From contig CAYMTA010000015.1 in NCBI GenBank assembly GCA_964393275.1, positions 8,518-72,517 of the forward strand: a stretch of DNA of 64,000 nt, written 5' to 3'. The notes below the pieces were generated by a model. That model was given only the letters and a program-made list of their open reading frames with translations, was not told the DNA's origin and searched no databases. The translations under genes and the position numbers were made by a program. Positions 1-8,518 of the stretch are shown piece by piece. The stretch is from SLRI01 sp964393275. Lineage in GTDB: Bacteria > Pseudomonadota > Alphaproteobacteria > Geminicoccales > Geminicoccaceae. Numbering within the stretch: position 1 is the stretch's first letter; each line of letters starts with the position of its first letter.

Positions 1-1
1 C

Positions 2-397
2 GCAACCCTAGTCGCCGCAGACTATCTCGACCACTACAACGGCCTGCTCGATGCGGCTGTCGCCGGGCGTGCCGACCGCCGTCGGCTGGTCGAGGCCGCC
101 GACCGGCTCGCCGGCATGGGCGACGCGGCGCTCGCCACCGACCTCGTCGCGCTGATCGTCCGGCGCGCCGCCGAGCAGGCGACCCGTGGCGCCCTCGACC
201 CGGCGCTGGTGCCGGGCGAGGCCGAGCGGCTCGTGGCGCTGACCCGAGGCAGGCGGCTTGATCGCTGGATGGGCTTGTGGGACACATTGCGCGACCTGCC
301 GGGCGAGCTCGATCATTTGAACCTCGATCCGCGTCAGACCTTCTTTTTGGCACTGGCGGCGCTCGCCGGGGCCGCCGAGGAGCGGCTGGCCGGCTGA
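2..397 (+). CDS. holB: DNA polymerase III delta' subunit, C-terminal part
   Basis: The reading frame is open from the window edge, so only the last 131 residues are visible; the N-terminal AAA+ ATPase part lies outside. What remains is alpha-helical and rich in Ala, Leu and Arg, as in the C-terminal collar domain by which delta' sits in the clamp-loader complex that loads the sliding clamp at replication forks. The call rests mainly on context: the order (tmk)-holB-metG-tatD-MBL hydrolase is common in alphaproteobacteria, and the C-terminal region alone has little diagnostic sequence. The stop lies 46 bases before metG, so the two are probably co-transcribed. If the context argument is wrong, it is simply the end of an unknown helical protein. 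Confidence 0.7.
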   Translation, partial: ATLVAADYLDHYNGLLDAAVAGRADRRRLVEAADRLAGMGDAALATDLVALIVRRAAEQATRGALDPALVPGEAERLVALTRGRRLDRWMGLWDTLRDLPGELDHLNLDPRQTFFLALAALAGAAEERLAG

Positions 398-443
398 TCT
401 TGCGCCCCCTGCCGGCATCAGGCTCATAGGGCTGGAGACGACG

Positions 444-1985
444 ATGGCAGCCCCTGCTGCGTACTACATCACGACCCCGATCTACTACGTCAACGACTCG
501 CCGCATATCGGCCACGCCTACACGACGCTGGCCTGCGACGCCGTCGCCCGCTTCATGCGCCTCGACGGCCGCGACGTGCGCTTCCTCACCGGGACCGACG
601 AGCATGGCCAGAAGGTCGAGAAGGCGGCCCGCGACCGGGGCATGGACCCGCAGGCCTTCACCGACGAGGTCTCGACCCGCTTTCGCGAGCTCGCCCGGGT
701 CATGAGCTTCAGCCAGGACGACTTCATCCGCACCACCGAGGAGCGGCACAAGCACGCCGTGCAGCAGCTCTGGTCGAAGCTGCAGGATGCCGGCGAGATC
801 TATCTCGGCGCCTATGCCGGCTGGTACTCGGTGCGCGACGAGGCGTTCTATGCCGAGAGCGAGCTGGTCGCCGGCAAGGCGCCGACCGGTGCCCCGGTCG
901 AATGGGTCGAGGAGCCATCCTACTTCTTTCGCCTTTCCGCCTGGCAGGACCGGCTGCTCGCCTACTACGAGACCCAGCCCGATTCGGTCATGCCCGAGAG
1001 CCGGATGAACGAGGTGAAGAGCTTCGTGAAGGGCGGCCTCAACGACCTCTCGGTCAGCCGCACCACCTTCGCCTGGGGCGTGCCGGTGCCGAACGACCCG
1101 GCGCATGTCATGTATGTCTGGCTCGACGCGCTCACCAACTACATTTCCGCCCTGGGCTGGCCCGAGGACCCGGACGGGCTCTACGCCCGCTTCTGGCCCT
1201 GCGACGTGCACGTCGTCGGCAAGGACATCCTGCGCTTCCATGCCGTCTATTGGCCGGCCTTTTTGATGGCCGCCGGACTCGAGCCGCCGCGCCGCATCTT
1301 CGCCCATGGCTGGTGGACCAACGAGGGACAGAAGATCAGCAAGTCCGTCGGCAACGTCATCGACCCGCACGCGCTGATCGCCCGCTACGGCCTCGACGCC
1401 ACCCGCTATTTCCTGCTGCGCGAGGTGCCGTTCGGCAATGACGGCGATTTCAGCCACGCCGCCATGCTGCGCCGCATGAACAGCGACCTCGCCAACGACT
1501 ATGGCAATCTCTGCCAGCGCGTGCTGTCGATGATCGCGAAGAACTGTGGCGCCGCGGTGCCAAAGCCGGGACCCCTGCAGCCGGCCGACACGGTCCTGCT
1601 CGACCAGGCGGCAAGCCTCCTCGACACCTGCCGCGGCCTCATGGCGCGCCAGGCGAGCCACGCGGCCCTCGAGGCCATCTGGGCGGTGATCGCCGAGGCG
1701 AACCGCTATGTCGACGCGCAGGCGCCCTGGGCGCTGCGCAAGAGCGATCCCGAGCGGATGGCGACCGTGCTCTGGGTCCTGGCCGAGACCATCCGCCGGG
1801 TGGCGATCCTGACCCAGCCCTTCATGCCCGACGCCTCGTCGCGCATCCTCGACCAGCTCGCCGTGTCGCCCGGGCGGCGCGACTTCGAGGCATTGGACGA
1901 CACGGGTGCGCTCGTCGCCGGCACCCCGCTGCCCAGGCCGGAGGGCGTCTTTCCGCGCCTCGTCGAGGACGCCGCAGGTGCCTGA
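444..1985 (+). CDS. metG: Methionine--tRNA ligase (short form without zinc or C-terminal dimer domain)
   Basis: Charges tRNA(Met) with methionine in the cytoplasm, for both initiation and elongation. The class I signatures are clear: HIGH at residues 21-24 and the KMSKS equivalent KISKS at about 297-301. At 513 residues this is the compact form common in alphaproteobacteria. It lacks the C-terminal tRNA-binding/dimerisation domain of the roughly 680-residue enterobacterial enzyme, and I see no four-cysteine zinc knuckle in the connective peptide. After the catalytic core comes a helical anticodon-binding region ending in a short Ala-rich tail. The ATG follows a GGAGACGACG stretch. The 3' end overlaps the tatD start by 8 bases, which suggests translational coupling. 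Confidence 0.96.
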   Translation: MAAPAAYYITTPIYYVNDSPHIGHAYTTLACDAVARFMRLDGRDVRFLTGTDEHGQKVEKAARDRGMDPQAFTDEVSTRFRELARVMSFSQDDFIRTTEERHKHAVQQLWSKLQDAGEIYLGAYAGWYSVRDEAFYAESELVAGKAPTGAPVEWVEEPSYFFRLSAWQDRLLAYYETQPDSVMPESRMNEVKSFVKGGLNDLSVSRTTFAWGVPVPNDPAHVMYVWLDALTNYISALGWPEDPDGLYARFWPCDVHVVGKDILRFHAVYWPAFLMAAGLEPPRRIFAHGWWTNEGQKISKSVGNVIDPHALIARYGLDATRYFLLREVPFGNDGDFSHAAMLRRMNSDLANDYGNLCQRVLSMIAKNCGAAVPKPGPLQPADTVLLDQAASLLDTCRGLMARQASHAALEAIWAVIAEANRYVDAQAPWALRKSDPERMATVLWVLAETIRRVAILTQPFMPDASSRILDQLAVSPGRRDFEALDDTGALVAGTPLPRPEGVFPRLVEDAAGA

Positions 1986-2778
1986 AGCGGGTCCGGCATT
2001 CGTCGACAGCCACTGCCACCTCGATTATCCGGGCCTCGTCGCCGAGGCGGACGCGGTGGTCGAGCGTGCCCGCGCGGCCGGTGTCACGACGCTGCTCACC
2101 ATCGCCACCCGGCTCACCAGCCTGCCGGCCGTGCTCGAGCTCGCCCGCCGTTTCAAGGGTGTGTGGGTCGCCTCGGGCGTGCACCCGCACCAGGCGGCCG
2201 AGGAGGCGGGGAGCGCCGATCCCGCTCCCTTCATCGCCAATGCCGCCGACCCCAAAGTCGTGGCGATCGGCGAATGCGGCCTCGACTATTTCTACGACAA
2301 GAGCCCGCGCGACGTGCAGGCTTCGAGCTTCAGGGCCCAGCTCGAGGCGGCGCGGGCGACGGGCCTGCCCTTCATCGTCCACACCCGCGACGCCGACGCC
2401 GACACGCTGGCCATCCTCGATGAGGCAGCAGCGACAGCGCCGCTGCGGGGCGTCATCCACTGCTACAGCACCTCGCCCGAGATGGGCCACCGGGCGGTGG
2501 CGCTCGGCCTCCACCTCGGCATCGGCGGCATCCTCACCTTCAAGCGCTCGGACGAGCTTCGGGCCACGGTCCGGGACCTGCCCAGGGACCGGATCCTGCT
2601 CGAGACGGATTCGCCCTTCCTCGCCCCCTTGCCCTTTCGCGGCAAGCGCAACGAGCCGGCCTACATCCCGCATGTGGCCGCCGTCCTGGCCGAGCTCTGG
2701 GGCACTGATGCCGAAGAGGTCGCCCGCGTCACCTCCGACAATTTCTTTCACCTCTTCACCAAGGCCGAGCGTCCCTGA
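1978..2778 (+). CDS. tatD: TatD family metal-dependent hydrolase (DNase)
   Basis: A 266-residue amidohydrolase-like TIM barrel. Metal ligands typical of TatD are visible in order: HxH at residues 12-14 (DSHCHLD), Glu in IGECGLDY, His in IVHTRD, His in VIHCY and Asp in LLETDSPF. TatD proteins are Mg-dependent 3'-5' DNases/RNases. The frame is open further upstream inside metG, but the GTG at 1978 is preferred. It overlaps the metG stop by 8 bases and puts the conserved VDSHCH motif about 8 residues from the N-terminus, as in family members. The stop overlaps the next ATG in TGATG, so this is part of the metG operon. Confidence 0.92.
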   Translation: MPEAGPAFVDSHCHLDYPGLVAEADAVVERARAAGVTTLLTIATRLTSLPAVLELARRFKGVWVASGVHPHQAAEEAGSADPAPFIANAADPKVVAIGECGLDYFYDKSPRDVQASSFRAQLEAARATGLPFIVHTRDADADTLAILDEAAATAPLRGVIHCYSTSPEMGHRAVALGLHLGIGGILTFKRSDELRATVRDLPRDRILLETDSPFLAPLPFRGKRNEPAYIPHVAAVLAELWGTDAEEVARVTSDNFFHLFTKAERP

Positions 2779-3557
2779 TGCGGGTGACGGTCTTGGGTTG
2801 CGGCACCTCGGCCGGTGTGCCGCAGATCGGCTGCGACTGCGCCGTCTGCCGCTCGGCCGACCCCAGGAACAAGCGGTTGCGCTGCTCCATCCTGCTGGAG
2901 AGCCAGGGCCAGCGCATCCTCTTCGACACCGGCCCGGATCTCCGCCAGCAATGTCTCGATGCCGGGATCGACCGGCTCGACGCCGTCGTCTTCACCCACG
3001 CCCATGCCGACCACCTGCACGGCCTCGACGACATCCGCGCGATCAACAACATCATCGGCCAAGCCTTGCCGGCCCACGCGCACGAGGACGTGCTGCAGCG
3101 CATCCGGGAGCGCTTTCCCTATGTCTTCGGCGGCGGGCAGGACGGCCGGGGCGGCTTCTGGCGACCCGAGATCCGGCCGTGCCCGTTCACCGGCGACGGG
3201 CCCATCAGGATCGGCCCGGTCGAGCTTCTGCCGCTCGCCCACGGCCATGGGCGGAGCCGGGTCTGGGGCTTCCGCATCGGCAAGTTCGCCTACTCGACCG
3301 ATGCCGACCGCATCGACGACGCCTATGTCGATGCCCTCGCCGGCATCGAGGTCTGGCTGGTCGACGCGCTGCGCGACAAGCCGCACCCCAGCCACGCGCA
3401 TCTCGCCCGCACGCTGGAATGGATCGACCGCGTGCGGCCGAGGCAGGCCTGGCTCACCCACATGAACCACGAGGTCGACCACGCGACCTGGCAGAGGAAG
3501 CTGCCGAGGGGCGTGGCCCCGGCGCATGACGGCCTCGTCATCGAGCTCGCCGACTGA
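2778..3557 (+). CDS. MBL-fold metallohydrolase (PhnP-like phosphodiesterase)
   Basis: A 259-residue metallo-beta-lactamase-fold enzyme. The metal motif THAHADH (H74, H76, D78, H79) is intact, with later ligands in LAHGHG, YSTDAD and the C-terminal HMNHEVDH. The N-terminal cysteine cluster (GCDCAVC, C19/C21/C24) resembles the structural zinc site of PhnP, the phosphoribosyl cyclic phosphodiesterase. This protein is routinely found after tatD in alphaproteobacteria without other phosphonate genes, so a phosphonate role is not implied. A role in cyclic phosphate or nucleotide hydrolysis is inferred from family only. It starts one base into the tatD stop and is the last gene of the operon: the next gene is convergent. 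Confidence 0.88.
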   Translation: MRVTVLGCGTSAGVPQIGCDCAVCRSADPRNKRLRCSILLESQGQRILFDTGPDLRQQCLDAGIDRLDAVVFTHAHADHLHGLDDIRAINNIIGQALPAHAHEDVLQRIRERFPYVFGGGQDGRGGFWRPEIRPCPFTGDGPIRIGPVELLPLAHGHGRSRVWGFRIGKFAYSTDADRIDDAYVDALAGIEVWLVDALRDKPHPSHAHLARTLEWIDRVRPRQAWLTHMNHEVDHATWQRKLPRGVAPAHDGLVIELAD

Positions 3558-3577
3558 CGGCCGGATGGCGGCATCGC

Positions 3578-3991
3578 TCAGGCCTTCCGCAGCGTCACCC
3601 CGACCCTTCCGGCAGCGCGCGCCAACGCGGAGTCGCGTGTCGCCAAGGCGGCACCTCGCCGGACAGCCAACTCCAGATAGGCGGCATCGTACGTGGTCAG
3701 GCGATGCGCCCCGGCCAGCGCCAACACCGCCGGCAGGGTTCGCGCCGGCGGCTCATCGTCGGTCCCGACCGGCAAGCCGTGGAGCAGGGCGACATGCTCC
3801 CGGAGTTGGACGTTGGTGATCCGACCACGCCGCTCGGCCATCAAGAGAACATTGCCGATCTCGAGATGCCAGAGTGCTGGAACCAGTGCCTCGAGCCCCG
3901 GCAGGTCGTCGAGCAGCGCGTCGCCGGCTGCGCTCGCCTCGTCCAGAAAGCACCAGGAGACGGCGACCGAGCAGTCGAGAACGAGGCTCAC
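3578..3991 (-). CDS. VapC-type PIN-domain toxin
   Basis: A 137-residue PIN-domain protein, expected to be an Mg-dependent endoribonuclease that inhibits growth when not bound by its antitoxin. Acidic active-site residues are in the expected places: D6 in LVLDCSV, Glu in LWHLEIGN, and Asp in TTYDAAYLELA followed by the ATRD motif near the C-terminus. The frame extends upstream within the antitoxin gene, but the GTG at 3991 is the natural start. It overlaps the antitoxin stop as GTGA and begins the protein with the conserved first strand. The two genes form one translationally coupled unit. RNA targets cannot be read from sequence. Confidence 0.88.
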   Translation of the reverse strand: MSLVLDCSVAVSWCFLDEASAAGDALLDDLPGLEALVPALWHLEIGNVLLMAERRGRITNVQLREHVALLHGLPVGTDDEPPARTLPAVLALAGAHRLTTYDAAYLELAVRRGAALATRDSALARAAGRVGVTLRKA

Positions 3992-4227
3992 CGCCGCCCT
4001 GCGTCGCGAAGCTCGCGCCAATCGAGTCCGCCGAGCAGGGCCTCACGGCGCGCCGCCTTGAGCCGCGCCACCAGCGCCGCGTGATCGACAGGTGCTGCCG
4101 CATCGGCCGGCACCAGCCGCGCGACGGCCTTGCCGTGCCGGGTGATCAGCACCTCCTCGCCGCGCGCCACGCGCTCGAGCAGCGCCGAAAGATGGGTCTT
4201 GGCCGCGAAGGCACCGACAGACAGCAT
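3988..4227 (-). CDS. Phd/YefM-type antitoxin
   Basis: A 79-residue protein. The N-terminal half (VGAFAAKTHLSALLERVARG, then EEVLITRHGKAVARLVP) is the Phd/YefM DNA-binding fold; the basic, helical C-terminal tail would wrap and inhibit the PIN toxin encoded by the overlapping downstream gene. Antitoxins of this family repress their own promoter, and a palindrome with extra half-sites lies 9-39 bases upstream of the start codon. The module stands alone between housekeeping genes and an acetyltransferase, with no mobile element signs. Identification as an antitoxin is strong; the exact subfamily is less certain. Confidence 0.87.
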   Translation of the reverse strand: MLSVGAFAAKTHLSALLERVARGEEVLITRHGKAVARLVPADAAAPVDHAALVARLKAARREALLGGLDWRELRDAGRR

Positions 4228-4235
4228 GGGACGAC

Positions 4236-4266
4236 CATTCCAACCAGATCATTCAACCAGTTGAAT
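4236..4266 (-). promoter_or_regulatory. Toxin-antitoxin promoter and operator
   Basis: An ATTCAA-CCAG-TTGAAT palindrome occupies 4251-4266, and the half-site CAACCAG is repeated at about 4241-4247. Read on the minus strand, TTCAAC-N17-TGGAAT is a plausible -35/-10 pair overlapping these sites. This is the expected layout for autorepression by the antitoxin (inference). Confidence 0.5.
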
Positions 4267-4297
4267 ATCGTCCCTCTATCCGCCAAACACAATCCCC

Positions 4298-4879
4298 TCA
4301 CGCCAGCGGCAGCACCGGCTTGTCCCGGCAATGCGCCGGCAGCTCCATGTCGTCGAGCAGGGTTTCGAACGATTCCGCCCGGTCATAGGCCTGAAAGCCC
4401 ATGGCCTCGTAGGTGGCGAGGGCCTTCGGATGGTCGAGATCGCAGGTATCGACCGAGAGCCGCGTGGCACCCTTGGCGAAGGCGTGGCGGATCGCCCAGT
4501 CGAGCAGGAAGCGCCCGAGTCCCCGTCCCAGAAAATCCGGCACCAGCCCGAGGAAGGCGAGCCTGACATCCGGGTGCGCGGCGAAATCGAGCTCGACATA
4601 GCCGGCCGGCACGCCGTGCAGCCAGAGCACGCGAAGATCGGTCGTGGGTGCCCGGATGATTGCCGTCAGCGTCGCGTCGTCCATCAGCCGGCGGCGGTTC
4701 CAGAGCCAGGGGGCGCCGACCGTCGCATAGAGATAGCGGTAGAAATGCACGGGCGGATCCAGGGCGCGGACGATCTCGGTGCCGGGGCAGGGCGGCTGCA
4801 AGGGCGGCCCCTTGGGCGGCTCGAAGAGCTCGAGATAGGTGATCGTGCTGGGCACGCGGCCCCTGGGCTCGGCGGGCAT
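4298..4879 (-). CDS. GNAT family N-acetyltransferase
   Basis: A 193-residue acetyl-CoA-dependent acyltransferase. The acetyl-CoA pyrophosphate loop is visible in LGRGLGRFLLDWAIRHA (R/Q-x-x-G-x-G/A type motif A). It is preceded by the beta-bulge strand AFLGLVPDF and followed by a C-terminal strand and YEAMGFQAYDR, which is typical motif B. The N-terminal 80 residues contain a PxxFYRYLY segment seen in a subgroup of GNATs of unknown substrate. It starts about 100 bases from a divergent unknown gene. No substrate can be inferred. Confidence 0.85.
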   Translation of the reverse strand: MPAEPRGRVPSTITYLELFEPPKGPPLQPPCPGTEIVRALDPPVHFYRYLYATVGAPWLWNRRRLMDDATLTAIIRAPTTDLRVLWLHGVPAGYVELDFAAHPDVRLAFLGLVPDFLGRGLGRFLLDWAIRHAFAKGATRLSVDTCDLDHPKALATYEAMGFQAYDRAESFETLLDDMELPAHCRDKPVLPLA

Positions 4880-5013
4880 GAGGCGGGTCCGGGCTGCTGG
4901 CGGGTGCCGTGGCTTGCCGCCTGCCGCGCCACCCTGTCAAGGGCGCGCCGGCGTTAACCAAATCTTCGGGGTTTGCGGCTAGGCTCGGTCGATACCCAGT
5001 GCGCGAGGCCCGC

Positions 5014-6129
5014 TTGACCGCCAATCGCCGTCTGTTCTCCCTCAAGCAACGGCCGGCGACCTTCGCCGAGGCCGGGGTCGTGGCGCCGTTCACCACCCCG
5101 CTTCTGGTCCAGGCGCGGCTGCGGCTGGATTATCGGGGTCGGCTCGAGGTGGTTGCCCGCAACCCGACCGGGGCGGACGGCGTGTACGTGCTGCCGCTGA
5201 CCGCGCTCGAGGAGCTCTATCGCCTGTCGCTCCACGATCGGGCGCTGGTCCTGAAGCTGCGCGACCTCTCGCCGATCAGCCCGCTCGGCATCCGCGCCAT
5301 CGCCCTGGGCCTGGCCGAGGAGGGTCTCGCGGGGCCGGACGCCGAGGCAGCGTCCAAGCGCTCCCAGGAAGAGGATGAGGAACGCTCGCTGCTCACCATG
5401 CTGCTCCTGCTCGAGCAGCTCCTCGACGAGGCCGGACTCGGCAGGATCGACTGGAAGACCATCGACACGGGCTCCAGCGATGCCCGCGAGCGGCTGCGCC
5501 CCTACTTCAAGAGCCTCGAGCCGAGCATGGGCATCGCCTCGGGCGAGCTGATCACCATGATCGACGAGCTGAGCGGGCTGGTCGCCGCGATCGGCCACGC
5601 CAAGGCACCCTTCAAGAGCCAGTCCGACACGACCCTCGAGGAGGTGGTCGAGATCAGGCGGTCGATCGCGGAGTGGGTGCGGGGCGAGTGCCATGACCAC
5701 GCCGCTCTGGCCGGGCTCATCGTCGAAAGCGCCACCCTGACCATCGAGTGCACCGAGCCCGGCCTCGCCAAGGCCAGAACCATCGTGAACAGCGCCCGCC
5801 GTCTCCTGGAGGCGCGGGCGAGCGACCGGATGAAGGTGGACGAGGTGCTGACTCGGCCGGTGTGGCTGCTCGACGGCTGGCGTCATCTGGCGGCGCTGTG
5901 GCGCGGTGGCGGCGAGGCGACGCGCGAGGCGCAGCGCGACATTCTGGTCGAGCTCGCCGAGCTCGCGCCCCTGGTGCCCTTGGCGGCCGACGAGTGGCTC
6001 GGCAAGCCGATGGAGGTGCGCGCCAACAATGGGCTCAGGCGTTGGGTTCGCCTCAACGAGGACTGGCGCACCGGCCACATGATCGACCGGCAGGCGGTGA
6101 TCGAGCAGATCCTGGCGGAGACCCTTTGA
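5014..6129 (+). CDS. Hypothetical protein, mostly helical (371 aa)
   Basis: I do not recognise this protein. It has no signal peptide or membrane segment. An N-terminal beta-rich part of about 80 residues (strands with LRLDYRGRLEVVARN) is followed by long amphipathic helices up to the C-terminus. The start is uncertain: TTG at 5014 has a GAGG five bases upstream, while an in-frame GTG at 4999 and an ATG at 4909 also exist. A promoter-like motif beginning with TTAACC lies at 4954-4984. The downstream gene begins 2 bases after the stop and has similar size and composition. The two are almost certainly one operon and may form a complex (inference). Confidence 0.72.
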   Translation: MTANRRLFSLKQRPATFAEAGVVAPFTTPLLVQARLRLDYRGRLEVVARNPTGADGVYVLPLTALEELYRLSLHDRALVLKLRDLSPISPLGIRAIALGLAEEGLAGPDAEAASKRSQEEDEERSLLTMLLLLEQLLDEAGLGRIDWKTIDTGSSDARERLRPYFKSLEPSMGIASGELITMIDELSGLVAAIGHAKAPFKSQSDTTLEEVVEIRRSIAEWVRGECHDHAALAGLIVESATLTIECTEPGLAKARTIVNSARRLLEARASDRMKVDEVLTRPVWLLDGWRHLAALWRGGGEATREAQRDILVELAELAPLVPLAADEWLGKPMEVRANNGLRRWVRLNEDWRTGHMIDRQAVIEQILAETL

Positions 6130-6131
6130 CG

Positions 6132-7340
6132 ATGGCCGCGACGTGTGACGACCAGCTCGCCGACCGCCTCCAGCTGGTCGACGACCGAAAGCTCCAGGAT
6201 GTCGTCCGGATGCTCGAATCGACCCGGGAGCGCGGTGCGGTGGAGCCGATCCTGGCGGCCCTTCGCCCGCGCCTGCGCCGGCTCCGGCCGGAGCGGCCCT
6301 TGACCGTGCGGCGCCTGCTCACCGTGCCGCTCGAGGGGGCCCTCGCCAGCAGCGAGGACGGGGCCTGGTCCTTCGTCGTCGACCGCTCCAGGCTCGGTGA
6401 CTTGCACGAAGCGATCCTGGCCGGGCTGGCACCCGGGCAGCAGGCTTCGCTGGTCACATCCCTCGCCGGCCGGTTGGCGCACGAGACGGCGGCGATCCTC
6501 GAGCACGGCAGCACCTTCTGGCCCGCTGCCGCCGCGGCCCTGGCCAGGACCGCGGCGGCAGCGGATGAGCCCGGGGCGATCGCCGCCCTGCGCCGGCGGG
6601 TGGCCGATCTGCTGGCCATCGCACCGGCCCTGGTGCCGCTGCTCGGCCGGCTGCCCCGCCCGCCGCAGCTCCTGGACGACGACGAGAAAGAGGTGCTGGC
6701 CGACATCCTGGCCATTGCCCTGGCCGGCAGCGACGATCGGCTCGGCACCATCCTGACGCTGCTGCTGCGCTCCACCAGACGCCCGGCAGCGCTGGCAGAC
6801 GATCTTCTGGCGGCGGTCGAGCCCAAGGTGAGGGACCGGCTGCGGCCGCTGGTCACGCGCATTCTCGACGAGCATCGCGCAACCCTGGATTCGCTTCTGA
6901 CCAGCGTCGCGGAGCGACCCGATGCGGCGGTGACGCAGGTCGCCGAAACCGTGGAGCGGGTCGCCGAGGCAGTCGTCGACGAGGCGGGGGCAGGAGCCGA
7001 GCTCGGCCGCAGGGCGGGCCTGGTGGCCGAGCGCCGCTATCTCGCCGCCATCGAGGACCTCACGTCGATGGCCAGCGTCCTGTCGGGCGACGGTCAGGCC
7101 GTGCGCGAGCACGAGACGGCGGCGCGGGGCGTGGCGAGGCTCGGCCGCGCCGCCGGCCAGCTGGCACCTGGCCCGTCGATCGAGCGGGCGACCGGCGCCG
7201 CTGTGAAGGTCCTGGTCGACGCCGTCGAGAAGCTGGCCGAGGGCACCGCTCCCTTGGCCCATGTCCGGGTTGCCCGGCTGATCGAGATCCTGGCCGGCCC
7301 CGACCGCGCCTGGGCGCATCTCCGTCTGCATCGCGGCTGA
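6132..7340 (+). CDS. Hypothetical protein, helical, paired with upstream gene (402 aa)
   Basis: Unrecognised. The protein is almost entirely helical, rich in Ala, Leu, Arg, Asp and Glu, with heptad-like stretches, no membrane segment and no signal peptide. The ATG at 6132 is chosen because it follows the previous stop by 2 bases; the open frame extends further upstream only as a shadow of the previous gene. Both members of the pair repeat phrases such as LLTxLLLLExLL and LVPLLxRLP, suggesting related helical-repeat folds, but the similarity is too weak to claim duplication. No catalytic motif is visible. A structural or adaptor role is conceivable (inference). Confidence 0.72.
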   Translation: MAATCDDQLADRLQLVDDRKLQDVVRMLESTRERGAVEPILAALRPRLRRLRPERPLTVRRLLTVPLEGALASSEDGAWSFVVDRSRLGDLHEAILAGLAPGQQASLVTSLAGRLAHETAAILEHGSTFWPAAAAALARTAAAADEPGAIAALRRRVADLLAIAPALVPLLGRLPRPPQLLDDDEKEVLADILAIALAGSDDRLGTILTLLLRSTRRPAALADDLLAAVEPKVRDRLRPLVTRILDEHRATLDSLLTSVAERPDAAVTQVAETVERVAEAVVDEAGAGAELGRRAGLVAERRYLAAIEDLTSMASVLSGDGQAVREHETAARGVARLGRAAGQLAPGPSIERATGAAVKVLVDAVEKLAEGTAPLAHVRVARLIEILAGPDRAWAHLRLHRG

Positions 7341-7521
7341 GCGGTCGATGAACCGTTGGGCGGCCGACGCGCCGGGTCATCGGCGCATCCTGAGCCTCCC
7401 GGCTCCACGCTGCTGGCGAACGCGGCGACACGGGCAATCATGGAACGGCGCACCCGAGAGGGCGAAGCCGGGAACCCTCATGCAACTGTCGCAGCTCCAT
7501 GAGCTTCATCTCCCGTCCGGC

Positions 7522-8415
7522 TCAGCCGACGAGCGCTTCCCGCAGCGCCGGAATGTCGTCCAGCACCCAGTCGACGAAAGCGGCGATTCGCGGTGTCCTG
7601 CGCAGCTCGGGTGGGGTCAGCAGATACCAGCTCCGGGTCAGCTCCTCGACCGGCGGCAGCACCTGGACCAGCGTGTCCTCCGCATCGCCGAGGGTGGTTG
7701 GCAGGGGGGCGATGCCCACCCCGGCCTTCACCGAGGAAACGGCACCCAGCATGCTGGAGCTGCGGCTGACGATACGGGCATCGGGCACCGCTGTCGGCAG
7801 CCATTTGGCCACGCGATGGCCTTTCATGATTCCGTCGAAGCCGATCAGCGCATGGTTGGCGAGGTCGGCGATGCTTTCGGGCCGACCGCGCTTTTGGATG
7901 TAGCTCTTGCTGGCGTACACAGCCCATACCGAGTCGCAGATCTTGCGGCCCACCAGGCGCTCGTCCACCGGCTCGCCGGAGCGAAAGGCGACATCGGCCT
8001 CGCCCTTGGCAAGATCGAGATAGCGATCGCTGGTCACGAACTCGACCACGAGACGCGGATAACGCATGTGAAACCGATCGATCAGCCCGCAAGCCGCGAT
8101 GCGGGGCACGGTCGGCTCGGGGCAGGTCAGGCGGATGGTGCCCTCCAGGTCGAGCTTCAGCGACCGGATCTTCCGCTCGAGATTTTCGACCGCCGTCTCG
8201 ACGGCCAGAACGTGGTCGATCAGCGTTTCGCCCAGCTCGGACAGGCGGTAGCCGGCGGGCTGACGCCTCACGAGGCCCAGCCCCGTGCGCCGCTCGAGCT
8301 CCACCAGCCGGCGATGGACCGTGGATTGATTGACGCCGAGCGCCCGCGCCGCGGCGAGCGTGCTGCCAGAGCGCGAGACGGCGATCAGATGGCGCAGATC
8401 GTTCCAGTCGAACAT
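7522..8415 (-). CDS. LysR family transcriptional regulator
   Basis: A 297-residue LysR-type regulator: an N-terminal winged helix-turn-helix (residues about 1-60, with LAAARALGVNQSTVHRRLVE) and a C-terminal two-lobed co-inducer-binding domain. ATG at 8415 begins with the typical MFDWNDLRHLIAV; a second ATG three codons upstream is equally possible. The next gene is divergent and encodes a cupin, with about 100 bases between the starts. Following the general rule for this family, it probably controls that neighbour and itself. The effector is unknown. Confidence 0.9.
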   Translation of the reverse strand: MFDWNDLRHLIAVSRSGSTLAAARALGVNQSTVHRRLVELERRTGLGLVRRQPAGYRLSELGETLIDHVLAVETAVENLERKIRSLKLDLEGTIRLTCPEPTVPRIAACGLIDRFHMRYPRLVVEFVTSDRYLDLAKGEADVAFRSGEPVDERLVGRKICDSVWAVYASKSYIQKRGRPESIADLANHALIGFDGIMKGHRVAKWLPTAVPDARIVSRSSSMLGAVSSVKAGVGIAPLPTTLGDAEDTLVQVLPPVEELTRSWYLLTPPELRRTPRIAAFVDWVLDDIPALREALVG

Positions 8416-8426
8416 GACGGGCATTA

Positions 8427-8475
8427 TGCACTTTTGCGCAGCGGCTTTGCAGATCCGCTGCTGCCGCCGTAGCAT
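8427..8475 (+). promoter_or_regulatory. LysR-site candidate and promoter of the cupin gene
   Basis: TTGCAG (8447-8452), 17 bases, TAGCAT (8470-8475) forms a good sigma-70-type promoter toward the cupin gene. Just upstream, at 8427-8440, TGCACTTTTGCGCA is an imperfect dyad that could be the LysR-regulator site (weak inference). Confidence 0.45.
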
Positions 8476-8518
8476 CGATCGAGCTAGGCTTTCCCTGCAA
8501 AAAGCGAGGGAGCTGACC

